Origin: Rhizobium sp. Leaf371
GTDB taxonomy: Bacteria > Pseudomonadota > Alphaproteobacteria > Rhizobiales > Rhizobiaceae
DNA: 64,000 nucleotides
Direction: 5' to 3'
NCBI RefSeq assembly: GCF_001424045.1
Contig: NZ_LMQB01000023.1
Span: 496,001-560,000 of the forward strand
The notes below the pieces were generated by a model. That model saw nothing but the letters and a program-made list of their open reading frames with translations. It did not search any database and had not been told where the DNA came from. Shown piece after piece: positions 54,319-63,428 of the stretch. A program made the position numbers and the translations under genes. Each line of letters starts with the position of its first letter. Positions within the stretch are counted from its first letter, which is position 1.

Positions 54319-56142
54319 TTGAAAGACCAGAAGAAGAAGCACACGCCGGTGGACGCCGACACGATCACCAGCGTGCTGAAGCGGGTCGCGCGGGAAAACG
54401 GACGGGCCCATCTCAAGGGCTATATGTTCGCGATCGCCTGCCTTGCGCTCGTTGCCGGCTCGACCGCGTTCACGGCCTGGATCATGGAAGCCGTCGTCAA
54501 CGAGGCCTTCGCCAACAAGCGGGCCGACATGGTCCTCATCATCTGCGCCGCCATCTTCGTCGCCTTCGTGGTGCGCGGCTTTGCCACCTATGGCCAGGCC
54601 GTCGCCCTGTCGAAGATCGGCAACAACATCGTCGCCAGCTATCAGCGCCGGCTCTATGCCCATCTGATGGCGCTGAGCGTCGGCTATTTCACCGATTCCC
54701 GCTCGGCCCGCATCTCCGCCAAGATCAGCCAGAACGTCTCGGGCATCCGCGACGTTCTCAACATGACGGTCACCTCGATCGCGCGCGACCTGCTGACGCT
54801 GATCGCCCTCATCGGCGTCATGATCGGCAAGGACTGGGTGCTGACGATCATCGTCTTCCTCATCGCGCCGCCACTGCTGATCGGCCTTCGCTACGTGTCG
54901 CGGCGGCTGCGCAATGCAACGCGCGAATCGGTCGAGATCAACAGCCACGTGCTCGGCGCCATGCAGGAGACGATCCAGGGGATCACGATCGTCAAGGCCT
55001 TCACCATGGAGGAGCAGCTGAAGAGCAAGGTCGAGGCGATCATCGCGCGCGCGGAAAACCGCGCCAACCGGATCGCCCGCCTGTCCGAGCGCACCGCGCC
55101 GATGACCGAGACCTTTGCGGGCTTCGCCATTGCCAGCGTCCTCGGCTATGCCGCCTTCCGCTCGATCTACGACAACGTGCCGCCCGGCGCTTTCTTCTCC
55201 TTCGTCACGGCCCTTCTCATGGCCTATGATCCGGCCCGGCGCCTCGCGCGCCTACAGGTGTCGATGGAGCGCGCCGCGGTCAATGCGCGGATGATCTACG
55301 AGGTGCTCGACACCCTGCCGCACCAGCGCGACCTGCCCGATGCCACGGCCCTGCAGGTCTCCTCGGCGACGATCACCTTCAACAACGTCCATTTCGCCTA
55401 CGGCACCGGCGACGAGATCCTCAAGGGGGTCAGCTTCGTTGCCGAAGGCGGCAAGACGACGGCGCTGGTCGGCCCGTCGGGTGCCGGCAAGTCCACCGTG
55501 ATCAGCCTCATTCCGCGCTTCTACGATCCGTCGGAAGGGCAGATCCTGATCGACGGTCAGGACATCGCCCATATCACCAAACTGTCGCTGCGCAACGGGC
55601 TCGCCTATGTCTCGCAGCAGCCTTATCTCTTCGAAGGCTCGATCGGCGACAACATCCGCTATGGCCGGCCGGAGGCGACGGACGAGGAGGTCTACGAGGC
55701 CGCGCGTCTCGCCTATGCGCATGATTTCATCCTGGCCCAGCCGCAGGGCTACGACACGCCGGTCGGCGAAAACGGCGTGACCCTTTCCGGCGGTCAGCGT
55801 CAGCGGCTTTCGATCGCCCGCGCCCTCGTCCGGCGCGCGCCCATCCTGCTTCTCGACGAAGCCACCTCCTCGCTCGACACCGAATCGGAGTCCGCGGTGC
55901 AGAAGGCGCTCGACCATGCCATGGACGGGCGGACCGTCGTGGTGATCGCCCACCGTCTCTCCACCATCGTCAACGCCGACAAGATCATCGTCATGCGCGA
56001 CGGGCTGGTGGTCGAGGAAGGCACGCATACGGAGCTTGCGGATCGCAAGGACGGGCTTTACGCTCGCCTTCACAACCTGCAGGGCAGCCAAGCGACCGGC
56101 ATCATCGATGATCTGGTCGACAGCACGGATCGGACGACATGA
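54319..56142 (+). CDS. MsbA-type ABC exporter (fused membrane and ATPase domains)
   Basis: 607 residues from TTG 54319, which has AGGGA eight bases upstream; an in-frame ATG at 54229 is possible but the added segment is unconvincing. Six membrane helices (about 35-320), then an ATPase with GPSGAGKST, Q-loop YVSQQPYLFEGSIGDNIRYG, signature [20 protein letters not shown] and switch VIAHRLST. Homodimeric exporter; lipid A/lipid flipping or drug export is likely, substrate unproved. Downstream dapB follows 45 bp later. Confidence 0.88.
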   Translation: MKDQKKKHTPVDADTITSVLKRVARENGRAHLKGYMFAIACLALVAGSTAFTAWIMEAVVNEAFANKRADMVLIICAAIFVAFVVRGFATYGQAVALSKIGNNIVASYQRRLYAHLMALSVGYFTDSRSARISAKISQNVSGIRDVLNMTVTSIARDLLTLIALIGVMIGKDWVLTIIVFLIAPPLLIGLRYVSRRLRNATRESVEINSHVLGAMQETIQGITIVKAFTMEEQLKSKVEAIIARAENRANRIARLSERTAPMTETFAGFAIASVLGYAAFRSIYDNVPPGAFFSFVTALLMAYDPARRLARLQVSMERAAVNARMIYEVLDTLPHQRDLPDATALQVSSATITFNNVHFAYGTGDEILKGVSFVAEGGKTTALVGPSGAGKSTVISLIPRFYDPSEGQILIDGQDIAHITKLSLRNGLAYVSQQPYLFEGSIGDNIRYGRPEATDEEVYEAARLAYAHDFILAQPQGYDTPVGENGVTLSGGQRQRLSIARALVRRAPILLLDEATSSLDTESESAVQKALDHAMDGRTVVVIAHRLSTIVNADKIIVMRDGLVVEEGTHTELADRKDGLYARLHNLQGSQATGIIDDLVDSTDRTT

Positions 56143-56143
56143 A

Positions 56144-56194
56144 CCCCCACACCATGACAGCCCCCACACAATGACAGCCACCACGCAATGACAC
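56144..56194 (+). repeat. Three tandem 17-bp repeats covering the dapB start
   Basis: CCCCCACACCATGACAG (56144-56160), CCCCCACACAATGACAG (56161-56177) and CCACCACGCAATGACAC (56178-56194). Every copy carries ATGACA; the ATG of the third copy (56188) is the first that opens the dapB frame. Confidence 0.92.
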
Positions 56195-57009
56195 CGGCGG
56201 ATATGAACCTCGTCGTCGTGGGCGCGGCGGGCCGCATGGGCCAGACGCTCATCCGCACGATCCATGCCATGCCGGGCGTCACCCTGTCGGCCGCCGTCGA
56301 GCGCTCCGGCTCGCCCTTCGTCGGGCGGGATGCGGGGGAAATCGCGGGGCTCGGCCCCATCGGCGTTCTCGTGACCGACGATCCGCTCCGCGCCTTCGTC
56401 GAGGCCGAAGGCGTCCTCGATTTCACGGCACCGACCGCCAGCGTCGAATTTTCCGGGCTGGCCGCGCAGGCCCGCATCGTCCATGTGATCGGCACGACCG
56501 GATGCTCGGCTGCCGACGAGGCGCGCTTCGAGGCGGCGGCGCGGCATGCGCGTGTGGTCAAGTCCGGCAATATGAGCCTCGGCCTCAATCTCCTCGGCGT
56601 GCTCGTGGAACAGGCCGCCCGGGCCCTGCCTGCGGCCGGATGGGATCTCGAAATCCTGGAAATGCATCACAAGCACAAGGTGGACGCGCCCTCGGGCACG
56701 GCGCTGCTTCTCGGCGAGGCGGCGGCCCGCGGCCGCGGCATCGATCTCGATAGCCGGTCCGTGCGGGTGCGCGACGGCCATACCGGGCCGCGGGCCGAAG
56801 GCACGATCGGCTTTGCGACGCTGCGCGGCGGCTCCGTCATCGGCGAACATTCCGTCATGCTTGCCGGCGAAGGCGAGACCGTGACCCTGTCGCATTCGGC
56901 GACCGACCGTTCGATCTTTGCGCGCGGTGCCGTCACCGCAGCGCTCTGGGCGCGGTCGCGCAACCCCGGTTACTATTCGATGCTGGACGTGCTGGGGCTC
57001 ACCGTCTGA
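56188..57009 (+). CDS. dapB: 4-Hydroxy-tetrahydrodipicolinate reductase
   Basis: 273 residues if begun at ATG 56188, or 268 from ATG 56203, which agrees better with [14 protein letters not shown] as the Rossmann start. Signature [20 protein letters not shown] carries the catalytic His-His and Lys; [12 protein letters not shown] and [10 protein letters not shown] are standard. Step of the lysine/diaminopimelate pathway, needed for murein. Its start sits in tandem repeats and there is no Shine-Dalgarno of the usual kind for either ATG. gpmA follows. Confidence 0.95.
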   Translation: MTPADMNLVVVGAAGRMGQTLIRTIHAMPGVTLSAAVERSGSPFVGRDAGEIAGLGPIGVLVTDDPLRAFVEAEGVLDFTAPTASVEFSGLAAQARIVHVIGTTGCSAADEARFEAAARHARVVKSGNMSLGLNLLGVLVEQAARALPAAGWDLEILEMHHKHKVDAPSGTALLLGEAAARGRGIDLDSRSVRVRDGHTGPRAEGTIGFATLRGGSVIGEHSVMLAGEGETVTLSHSATDRSIFARGAVTAALWARSRNPGYYSMLDVLGLTV

Positions 57010-57061
57010 GACCGTCCCGGCGCTTTCCCGACGTCAACACTGCAACAAGGAACGAACGATC

Positions 57062-57697
57062 ATGAGCGGCACGCTTGTCCTGGTGCGTCACGGCCAGAGC
57101 GAATGGAACCTGAAGAACCTCTTTACCGGCTGGAAGGACCCCGACCTGACCCCGCTCGGGATCGAGGAAGCCGAGACGGGCGGCAAGGCGCTGGCCGAAA
57201 CTGGCCTGAAATACGATATCGCCTTTACCTCCGACCTGACGCGGGCGCAGAAGACGCTGAAGATCATCCTCGACGCCGTCGGCCAGCCCGGGCTTGAGAC
57301 GATCCGCGACCAGGCGCTGAACGAGCGCGACTATGGCGACCTCTCCGGCCTCAACAAGGACGATGCGCGCGCCAAGTGGGGCGAGGAGCAGGTGCATATC
57401 TGGCGCCGGTCCTACGACGTGCCGCCTCCGGGCGGCGAAAGCCTGCGCGACACCGGCGCCCGCGTCTGGCCCTATTACCTCACCGAGATCCTGCCGCGCG
57501 TGCTCAAGGGCCAGACGGTTCTCGTCGCCGCCCACGGCAATTCGCTGCGCGCGCTGGTGATGGTGCTCGACCGCCTGACCAAGGAAGAGATCCTGAAGCT
57601 CAACCTCGCGACCGGCGTGCCCATGGTCTACACGCTCAACGCCGATTCGACCGTCGCCACGAAAGAGGTTCTGGGCGACATGTCCGGCGCGCACTAA
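57062..57697 (+). CDS. gpmA: 2,3-Bisphosphoglycerate-dependent phosphoglycerate mutase
   Basis: 211 residues. Phosphohistidine motif [10 protein letters not shown] with His10, [10 protein letters not shown], the [12 protein letters not shown] loop, and second His in [12 protein letters not shown]. Length matches the short alphaproteobacterial form (E. coli 250). Interconverts 3- and 2-phosphoglycerate. AAGGAACGA precedes ATG. dapB-gpmA pairing is common in Rhizobiaceae. Confidence 0.96.
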   Translation: MSGTLVLVRHGQSEWNLKNLFTGWKDPDLTPLGIEEAETGGKALAETGLKYDIAFTSDLTRAQKTLKIILDAVGQPGLETIRDQALNERDYGDLSGLNKDDARAKWGEEQVHIWRRSYDVPPPGGESLRDTGARVWPYYLTEILPRVLKGQTVLVAAHGNSLRALVMVLDRLTKEEILKLNLATGVPMVYTLNADSTVATKEVLGDMSGAH

Positions 57698-57724
57698 AAA
57701 CACTTCAGCCGAGGCGGGGATGGA

Positions 57725-58597
57725 TCAGACCTTCCCCGCTTCCCAGCCGAGCATGGCGCGCTTGCGCGTCAGGCCCCAGTGATAGCCGGTCAGCGCCCCG
57801 CTCTTGCCGATGGCCCGGTGGCAGGGGACGACGAAGGAGATGGGATTGCGGCCGATAGCGGCCCCCACCGCGCGCGATGCCTTGGGCTGGCCGATGCGCC
57901 CGGCGATCGCCGAATAGGTCTGCGCCCGGCCCATCGGAATATCGAGCAGGGCCTGCCACACCCGCACCTGGAAATCCGAGCCGATCAGCACGATCCGCAG
58001 CGGCTGCTCCGCCGCCCAGCGCCCGGGCTCGAAGATCCGCGCGGCATAGGGCGTCGTCGCCTCGGCATCCTCGACATAGCGGGCGTTCGGCCAGCGGCCG
58101 GCCATGTCTGCAAAACTCTCCCGCTCCTGCCCCGCATCGTTGAAGGCGAGGCCGGCGAGACCGCGCTCGGTCACCATGATCAGCGCCGTGCCGAAGGGCG
58201 AAGGGTGGAAGCCGTAGCGGATGGTCAGCCCGCCGCCCTTGAGCTTCCACTCGCCGGGCGACATCGCCTCATGCGTGACGAACAGGTCGTGCAGCCGCCC
58301 CGGACCGGACAGGCCGAGCTCCAGGCTCACCTCCAGCAGCGGCAGGCCTTCGGTCCCGAGCAGGCGCTTGGCATGGTCGAGCGTCACCGCCTGGAGAAAG
58401 GCCTTCGGCGTGAGGCCCGCCCAGCGCGTAAACGTCCGCTGCAGATGCGTCGGCGATTGCCCGAGCCGCGCGGCGAGGTCCTCGAGACCCGGCTGCTCGC
58501 GATAGTCGCCCGTCAGCAGTTCCACCACGCGGCAGACCGTCTCGTAATCGCTGCCCTCGGGCGTGATCTCGCTCGTCAGACGCGGCATGATGGTCAT
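57725..58597 (-). CDS. AraC-type HTH fused to methylated-DNA-protein cysteine methyltransferase (Ada-like)
   Basis: 290 residues from the Met complementary to 58595-58597, which has GGAGGAG six bases upstream. N-terminal HTH_18 (about 30-115: YREQPGLEDLAARLGQSPTHLQRTFTRWAGLTPKAFLQ) and C-terminal methyltransferase domain with the acceptor Cys in VVPCHRAIGKSGALTGYHWG. The Ada N-terminal zinc domain that senses methylphosphotriesters is missing, so direct alkyl sensing by that route is absent. Removes O6-methylguanine and may regulate repair genes. Confidence 0.92.
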   Translation of the reverse strand: MTIMPRLTSEITPEGSDYETVCRVVELLTGDYREQPGLEDLAARLGQSPTHLQRTFTRWAGLTPKAFLQAVTLDHAKRLLGTEGLPLLEVSLELGLSGPGRLHDLFVTHEAMSPGEWKLKGGGLTIRYGFHPSPFGTALIMVTERGLAGLAFNDAGQERESFADMAGRWPNARYVEDAEATTPYAARIFEPGRWAAEQPLRIVLIGSDFQVRVWQALLDIPMGRAQTYSAIAGRIGQPKASRAVGAAIGRNPISFVVPCHRAIGKSGALTGYHWGLTRKRAMLGWEAGKV

Positions 58598-58700
58598 TGT
58601 CGTCTCCTCCTTCGTCGGCATCGGCGCGGTCGCGCAGCGCGATCTCGTCCGCGGGAGAACAGCACGTCCGGTCTGCCGCCGCCACCCGATTTGCGATGTC

Positions 58701-59201
58701 TCAGCCCCGCCGCTTCACCGTGGCGAGCGCGCCGGAAAAGGCGGTGGCGAAGGTTTCGCGGTCGTCGCGATTGAGGAAGGAGCCGATGTCGGTTGCGCGC
58801 AGGCGATCGCGGACCTGCATGGAGACGATACCGATCTCGTCGTGGCGGGCGACGTCGAAGCGGGTTGAGAACGGATTGAACCGGTGCTCGGTCATGCGCC
58901 CGGTCGCGGTGAACTTGCGCACGGCGACATCGGTGCGGGAAATGCTGACCTCCTCGCGCATGCGGGCCGAACGGTTGTTCAGCCAGAAGGCGCCGAACAG
59001 GAGCACGAAATCGAGCCCGAAGAACAGCACGACCGGCCAGGCGCCGATGACGAGGAACACGAAGACATGAACGAGGCTCATCAGCGCCGCGATGAAAAAG
59101 ACGACGTGCAGGCCTTTCCGCCCGAGCGAGCGATAGGGCGTCAGCTCGGCGGCGAAAACGGGCGTTTCGGCGATGCGGTTGTCGGCGTTGCCATCGTTCA
59201 T
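58701..59201 (-). CDS. DUF2244 membrane protein
   Basis: 166 residues from the Met complementary to 59199-59201. ETPVFAAELTPYRSLGRKGL then two adjacent membrane helices (about 32-75) and a C-terminal cytosolic part with SISRTDVAVRK and FNPFSTRFDV. Conserved in Rhizobiales next to nth, role unknown. Divergent from nth with only 22 bp between the start codons, so the two promoters must lie in each other's coding regions or be leaderless. Confidence 0.85.
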   Translation of the reverse strand: MNDGNADNRIAETPVFAAELTPYRSLGRKGLHVVFFIAALMSLVHVFVFLVIGAWPVVLFFGLDFVLLFGAFWLNNRSARMREEVSISRTDVAVRKFTATGRMTEHRFNPFSTRFDVARHDEIGIVSMQVRDRLRATDIGSFLNRDDRETFATAFSGALATVKRRG

Positions 59202-59223
59202 GGGCCGCCAGTATAGAGAAGAG

Positions 59224-60021
59224 ATGAAAGACCCGAAACCGAAAACCGTGGCCCTTGCGGCCCTCGCCCCAGCGGCAAAGCCGCGCAGTCTCCCGTCCAA
59301 GACGACGACGGCCAGGTCGCGCGGCGCGCGCAAGCCGAAGAGCGCTTACACGCGGGCCGAGGTGGAGGAGATCTTCCGCCGCTTTTCCGTGCAGCGGCCG
59401 GAGCCGAAGGGCGAGCTGAACTACCTCAACCCGTTCACGCTGGTGGTCGCCGTGGCGCTCTCGGCGCAGGCAACCGATGTCGGGGTGAACAAGGCGACGA
59501 AGGGGCTGTTTGCCGTCGCGGACACGCCGGAAAAGATGCTGGCGCTGGGCGAGGATGCCGTGCGCGAGCATATCCGCACCATCGGGCTCTACCGCAACAA
59601 GGCAAAAAACGTCATCGCGCTCAGCGCCAGGCTGGTCGAGGCGTTCGGCGGAGAGGTGCCGCGCGACCGGGAGGGACTGGTGACCCTGCCGGGCGTCGGG
59701 CGCAAGACCGCCAATGTCGTGCTTTCCATGGCTTTCGGCCAGGCGACGATCGCGGTGGACACGCATATCTTCCGCATCGCCAACCGGATCGGGCTGGCAC
59801 CGGGCAAGACGCCGGACCAGGTCGAGGATCACCTCGTCCGGGTGATCCCGGACCATTATCTCTATCACGCCCATCACTGGCTGATCCTGCACGGGCGCTA
59901 TACCTGCAAGGCGCGGCGTCCCGAATGCGAGCATTGCGTCATCGCCGACCTCTGCAAGGCGGCGGAGAAGACCAATACGATCCCCGCCCCGCTGGTCGCC
60001 CTTCCGCCGCAGGTTTTCTAG
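59224..60021 (+). CDS. nth: Endonuclease III (DNA glycosylase/AP lyase)
   Basis: 265 residues. Helix-hairpin-helix LPGVGRKTANVVLSMAF with the catalytic Lys, catalytic Asp in VDTHIFRIANR, and the 4Fe-4S cluster loop C-x6-C-x2-C-x5-C (CKARRPECEHCVIADLC). The N-terminus has about 40 extra basic residues (KPKTVALAALAPAAKPRSLPSKTTTARSRGARK), typical of rhizobial forms, possibly DNA-binding. Removes oxidised pyrimidines. Confidence 0.96.
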   Translation: MKDPKPKTVALAALAPAAKPRSLPSKTTTARSRGARKPKSAYTRAEVEEIFRRFSVQRPEPKGELNYLNPFTLVVAVALSAQATDVGVNKATKGLFAVADTPEKMLALGEDAVREHIRTIGLYRNKAKNVIALSARLVEAFGGEVPRDREGLVTLPGVGRKTANVVLSMAFGQATIAVDTHIFRIANRIGLAPGKTPDQVEDHLVRVIPDHYLYHAHHWLILHGRYTCKARRPECEHCVIADLCKAAEKTNTIPAPLVALPPQVF

Positions 60022-60060
60022 GATGCCCTCCCCCCCCCCACCCGGCAGCTCTTCTGAGCC

Positions 60061-61308
60061 TCAGCGCCGTTCGGTGAGGCTGTAGAGCAGGGCTGCGGCC
60101 GGGAGGGCGAAGCCGAGGAGCGAGGCGCCCCACCAGCCGTAATGCGCGTAAAGCCAGGCTCCGGCGGCCGAGCCGACCGCGCCGCCGAGAAACGACGTCG
60201 CCATATAGAGGCCGTTCAGCCGGCTGCGATGCTCGTCGCCGAGCACATAGATCGCCCGCTGCCCGAGGACGAGGGTGGTGGACACCGCAAAATCGAGGCC
60301 GATGGCGGCGAGCGTCAGCACGGCGAGCGCCAGCGTCGAGCCTTCGGGCGCCAGATGGGTGACGAGGAAGGCGCAGGCGCCGCCGACGAGCGCGATGCGG
60401 GTGGCGGCAAAGCTCACGCCCCGATCGGCCAGCCGCCCGGCGATGGGCGCGGCCAGCGCGCCCGCCGCACCCGCAAGCGCAAACAGAGCGATGCCGATCT
60501 GGGTCAGGCCGAAGGCGGGGCTAGCCAGCAGCAGCGGCGTCACGGTCCAGAACAGGCTGAAGGCCGCGAACATGCAGGCCTGATAGGCCGCGCGACGGCG
60601 CAGCACGGCCTGCGTCATGAGCAATCTCGGCAGCGAACCGATCAGTGCGCCATAGCCAAGGCGCTGCGCCGGCACGCGGGGCGGCAGCACGCGGGCGAGG
60701 AACAGCGCAAGGCCCGTCATGGCGAGCGCCGAGAGCACGAAGACCATGTGCCAGGGCAGGAAGGCGGCGATGAAGCTCGAGACCGGGCGGGCGAGCATGA
60801 TGCCGACCATCAGGCCGCTCATGACGTTGCCGACCGCGCGTCCGCGCTCGGCCGCCGGCACCATCTGTGCCGCATAGGGAACGATGATCTGCACCGCGAC
60901 GCAGCAGAGGCCGATGGCGAACGCCGTCGCCAGGAAGGCTGCGGCCTGCGTCACCAGGCCGGCCGACAGCACCGCGAGAATGGACAGGCCGAGCATGACG
61001 AGGATGAGCTTACGGTTCTCGAAAAGGTCGCCCAGGGGCACGATCAGCAGGAGACCGAGGCCATAGCCTAGCTGGGTCAGCGTGACGATCAGCCCGGCCG
61101 TATCCGGCGAGAGCCCGAGCGCAGTGCCGATCGGCCCGACGAGGGGCTGGGCGAAATAGAGGTTCGCGACGATGAGGCCGCAGGCCGCGGCGAGAACGAG
61201 GTTCAGGCGTCCCGGGAGGCCGTTCCCCTCCGGCTCTCCCCGTCTCTCCGGCTCTCCCGTCCCGCCCGTCTTCGACACGGTGGCCGGCTTCGGCGTGATG
61301 GCCGTCAT
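60061..61308 (-). CDS. MFS transporter
   Basis: 415 residues from the Met complementary to 61306-61308, with GGAGAG five bases upstream. Twelve predicted helices after a 35-residue cytosolic head that contains the repeat GEPERRGEPEG. The loop 2-3 MFS motif appears as PLGDLFENRKLIL, and ANLYFAQPLVGPIG is typical of YgaY/AraJ-like sugar or drug exporters. Substrate unknown. Between nth and this gene lies a ten-base C run (60030-60039). Confidence 0.88.
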   Translation of the reverse strand: MTAITPKPATVSKTGGTGEPERRGEPEGNGLPGRLNLVLAAACGLIVANLYFAQPLVGPIGTALGLSPDTAGLIVTLTQLGYGLGLLLIVPLGDLFENRKLILVMLGLSILAVLSAGLVTQAAAFLATAFAIGLCCVAVQIIVPYAAQMVPAAERGRAVGNVMSGLMVGIMLARPVSSFIAAFLPWHMVFVLSALAMTGLALFLARVLPPRVPAQRLGYGALIGSLPRLLMTQAVLRRRAAYQACMFAAFSLFWTVTPLLLASPAFGLTQIGIALFALAGAAGALAAPIAGRLADRGVSFAATRIALVGGACAFLVTHLAPEGSTLALAVLTLAAIGLDFAVSTTLVLGQRAIYVLGDEHRSRLNGLYMATSFLGGAVGSAAGAWLYAHYGWWGASLLGFALPAAALLYSLTERR

Positions 61309-61582
61309 GAGCGCTCTCCATTCCCCGGCACCTGTCGATAAGGCACCTGTCGTAAAGGCTCTTCTCCCGAGAGCCCTGCCCCCGCGACAAATGAACGACA
61401 TCCGGCGGGGCATGATGCGGCCGATATGGCATGCTTGCCCCACCCTTCGCAACGCGGCATTTGCACGCGCGATGCGCCCCTGCTCGATACCCTGTGCGAC
61501 GCCGGGCGCCAAAAGATCTTTCAAAGCGCGAGAATTCGATTAAGACCGAAGCCCGGCCACAGTGTTTTTCCAGGCGGGGTTC

Positions 61583-62575
61583 ATGACCACATTCGACGTC
61601 CTGACGATCGGCAATGCCATCGTCGATATTATCGCACGCTGCGAAGAGCGGTTTCTCACCGATAACGGCATCATCAAGAGCGCGATGAACCTGATCGACG
61701 CCGAGCGCGCCGAGCTGCTGTATTCGCGCATGGGCCCGGCGCTCGAAGCCTCCGGCGGCAGCGCCGGCAACACGGCGGCCGGCATTGCGAGCCTTGGCGG
61801 CAAGGCCGCCTATTTCGGCAAGATCGCCAACGACCAGCTCGGCGAGATCTTCACCCACGACATCCAGGCGCAGGGCGTCCACTTCCGCACGCAGCCGCTC
61901 GACACCTTTCCGCCGACCGCGCGCTCGATGATCTTCGTCACCGAGGATGGCGAGCGCTCGATGAACACCTATCTCGGCGCCTGCGTGGAGCTCGGCCCCG
62001 AGGACGTGGAACCCGATGTCGTCGCCAGTGCCGCCGTCACTTACTTCGAGGGCTATCTCTGGGACCCGCCGCGCGCCAAGGAGGCCATCCGCGACGCCGC
62101 GCGCATCGCCCACGAGAACGGCCGCGAGGTCTCCATGACCCTGTCCGACAGCTTTTGCGTCAACCGCTACCGCGCCGAATTCCTGGAGCTGATGACGAGC
62201 GGCACGGTGGACATCGTGTTCGCCAACCGGGCCGAAGCGCTGGCGCTCTACGAGACCGAGGATTTCTCCGAGGCGCTGACGCGGCTCGCGCGCGATTGCC
62301 GGCTTGCGGCGGTCACGATGAGCGAGGAAGGCTCCATCATCGTGCGCGGCAATGAGCGCATCAAGGTCGAGGCGACCAAGGTGTCGCGCGTCGTCGATAC
62401 CACGGGTGCCGGCGATCTCTATGCCGCGGGCTTCCTGTTCGGCTACACGGCGGGCAAGCCGCTCGATATCTGCGGCAAGCTCGGCAGCCTTGCGGCCGGC
62501 ATCGTGATCGAGCAGGTCGGCCCCCGCCCGATGCTTTCATTGAAGGATGCCGCGGCCAAGGCGGGCCTGCTGTAG
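61583..62575 (+). CDS. PfkB-family carbohydrate/adenosine kinase
   Basis: 330 residues from ATG 61583. FDVLTIGNAIVDIIARCEERFL is the N-terminal pattern of the rhizobial adenosine-kinase-like group, GGSAGNTAAGIASLGGKAAYFGKI follows, and the C-terminal anion-hole DTTGAGDLYAAGFLFG holds the catalytic Asp. Often annotated adenosine kinase in Rhizobiales; the true acceptor (adenosine or sugar) needs assay. Single gene with its own promoter region (61309-61582), where I see no clear consensus. Confidence 0.9.
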   Translation: MTTFDVLTIGNAIVDIIARCEERFLTDNGIIKSAMNLIDAERAELLYSRMGPALEASGGSAGNTAAGIASLGGKAAYFGKIANDQLGEIFTHDIQAQGVHFRTQPLDTFPPTARSMIFVTEDGERSMNTYLGACVELGPEDVEPDVVASAAVTYFEGYLWDPPRAKEAIRDAARIAHENGREVSMTLSDSFCVNRYRAEFLELMTSGTVDIVFANRAEALALYETEDFSEALTRLARDCRLAAVTMSEEGSIIVRGNERIKVEATKVSRVVDTTGAGDLYAAGFLFGYTAGKPLDICGKLGSLAAGIVIEQVGPRPMLSLKDAAAKAGLL

Positions 62576-62590
62576 CGCCTGTCCGGCCGA

Positions 62591-62622
62591 CATGTCCTGT
62601 GAACCCCTGTTCACGGGACATG
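62591..62622. repeat. Palindrome with core shared with the 38351 hairpin
   Basis: CATGTCC pairs with GGACATG, then a T/G pair, then GTGAAC with GTTCAC around loop CCCT. The core GTGAACCCCTGTTCACGG differs from the core at 38368 (GTGAACCCGTGTTCCCGG) at few positions. Lies between convergent pfkB-like and SH3 genes and may terminate both. Confidence 0.7.
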
Positions 62623-62649
62623 GCCGCACGTTTCACGCGCGATTGCAGG

Positions 62650-63231
62650 CTACTTGAAGGCTTCGCCGGGATAGGCGCCCCAGATCTCGGTCTGGACGAT
62701 CCAGCCTTCCGCGCCTTGCGCTTCGGCCTTGCACCATTCGCCGGTGCATTCGCCGATGTGCAGCATCACGCCCGGCTCGATGCGGGCGACGATGCCGGCG
62801 CCCGATTGCGGCTCGCGGCGCATGTTGACGAGCACGCCCTGTCCCTTGCCGCGCATCCACGGGGCGGCCAGCGCCGTGCGGGCCCCCGACAGCAGCGCCT
62901 GGTTGACCCAGCCTTCCGTGCCGTCGGCATCGCGCACGCGGCGCCAGTTGTCGTATTCCTGGATGATCTCGACCGGCACGCCGGGCTTCAGGTAGCGCCA
63001 GGACACGGCATAATCGACGCTCGGGCCGACGCGCAGGTTGACGCTTTTCGATTTCAGGCTGACGAAGCGCGGCAGCGGCAAGCCGCTTGCGCCCTTGGCC
63101 GCCTGCGCCCAGGCTTGCCCGGTGACGTCGGGGACTGCGAGGGAGCCGACGGTGGCGGCGGCAAGCAGGACGGCCATGAGGCCGCATCTCGCGACCCGCT
63201 GCCCGATCATGCCGAGATGGAACTGGCGCAT
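62650..63231 (-). CDS. Exported SH3-domain protein
   Basis: 193 residues with a signal peptide (about 1-43, ending QAWAQA). Two bacterial SH3 repeats (about 60-118 with SVNLRVGPSVDYAVSWRYLKPGVPVEIIQEYDNWRRVRDADGTEGWV, and about 130-190 with LVNMRREPQSGAGIVARIEPGVMLHIGECTGEWCKAEAQGAEGWI). Probably binds murein or envelope proteins. Conserved in Rhizobiales just upstream of a 2-hydroxyacid dehydrogenase on the opposite strand. The Met seven codons in is an alternative start. Confidence 0.87.
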   Translation of the reverse strand: MRQFHLGMIGQRVARCGLMAVLLAAATVGSLAVPDVTGQAWAQAAKGASGLPLPRFVSLKSKSVNLRVGPSVDYAVSWRYLKPGVPVEIIQEYDNWRRVRDADGTEGWVNQALLSGARTALAAPWMRGKGQGVLVNMRREPQSGAGIVARIEPGVMLHIGECTGEWCKAEAQGAEGWIVQTEIWGAYPGEAFK

Positions 63232-63428
63232 GGCAATATCCGTTTTTCAAACCGGGTCGCGACAGGCCTTGCGACCTCCGGCCTGTGCCGTCGGTATCGA
63301 AAGGCTGGTTGTGTTGGTCTTCCGGTGCGTCTCTGCTAGATAACGCTCTGAGGATACGATCCATCATCTTGGTTAAGAAGCCGTCAACGCGGTGCGCCGC
63401 CTGGCGTGGTCCGGGGAGAGATTTGACG

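Noticed and set aside
60030-60039. Ten-base C run between nth and the MFS gene as a phase-variation tract
   Set aside because: It is past the nth stop and downstream of the MFS gene, so length changes would not switch either frame; could also be a sequencing artefact.
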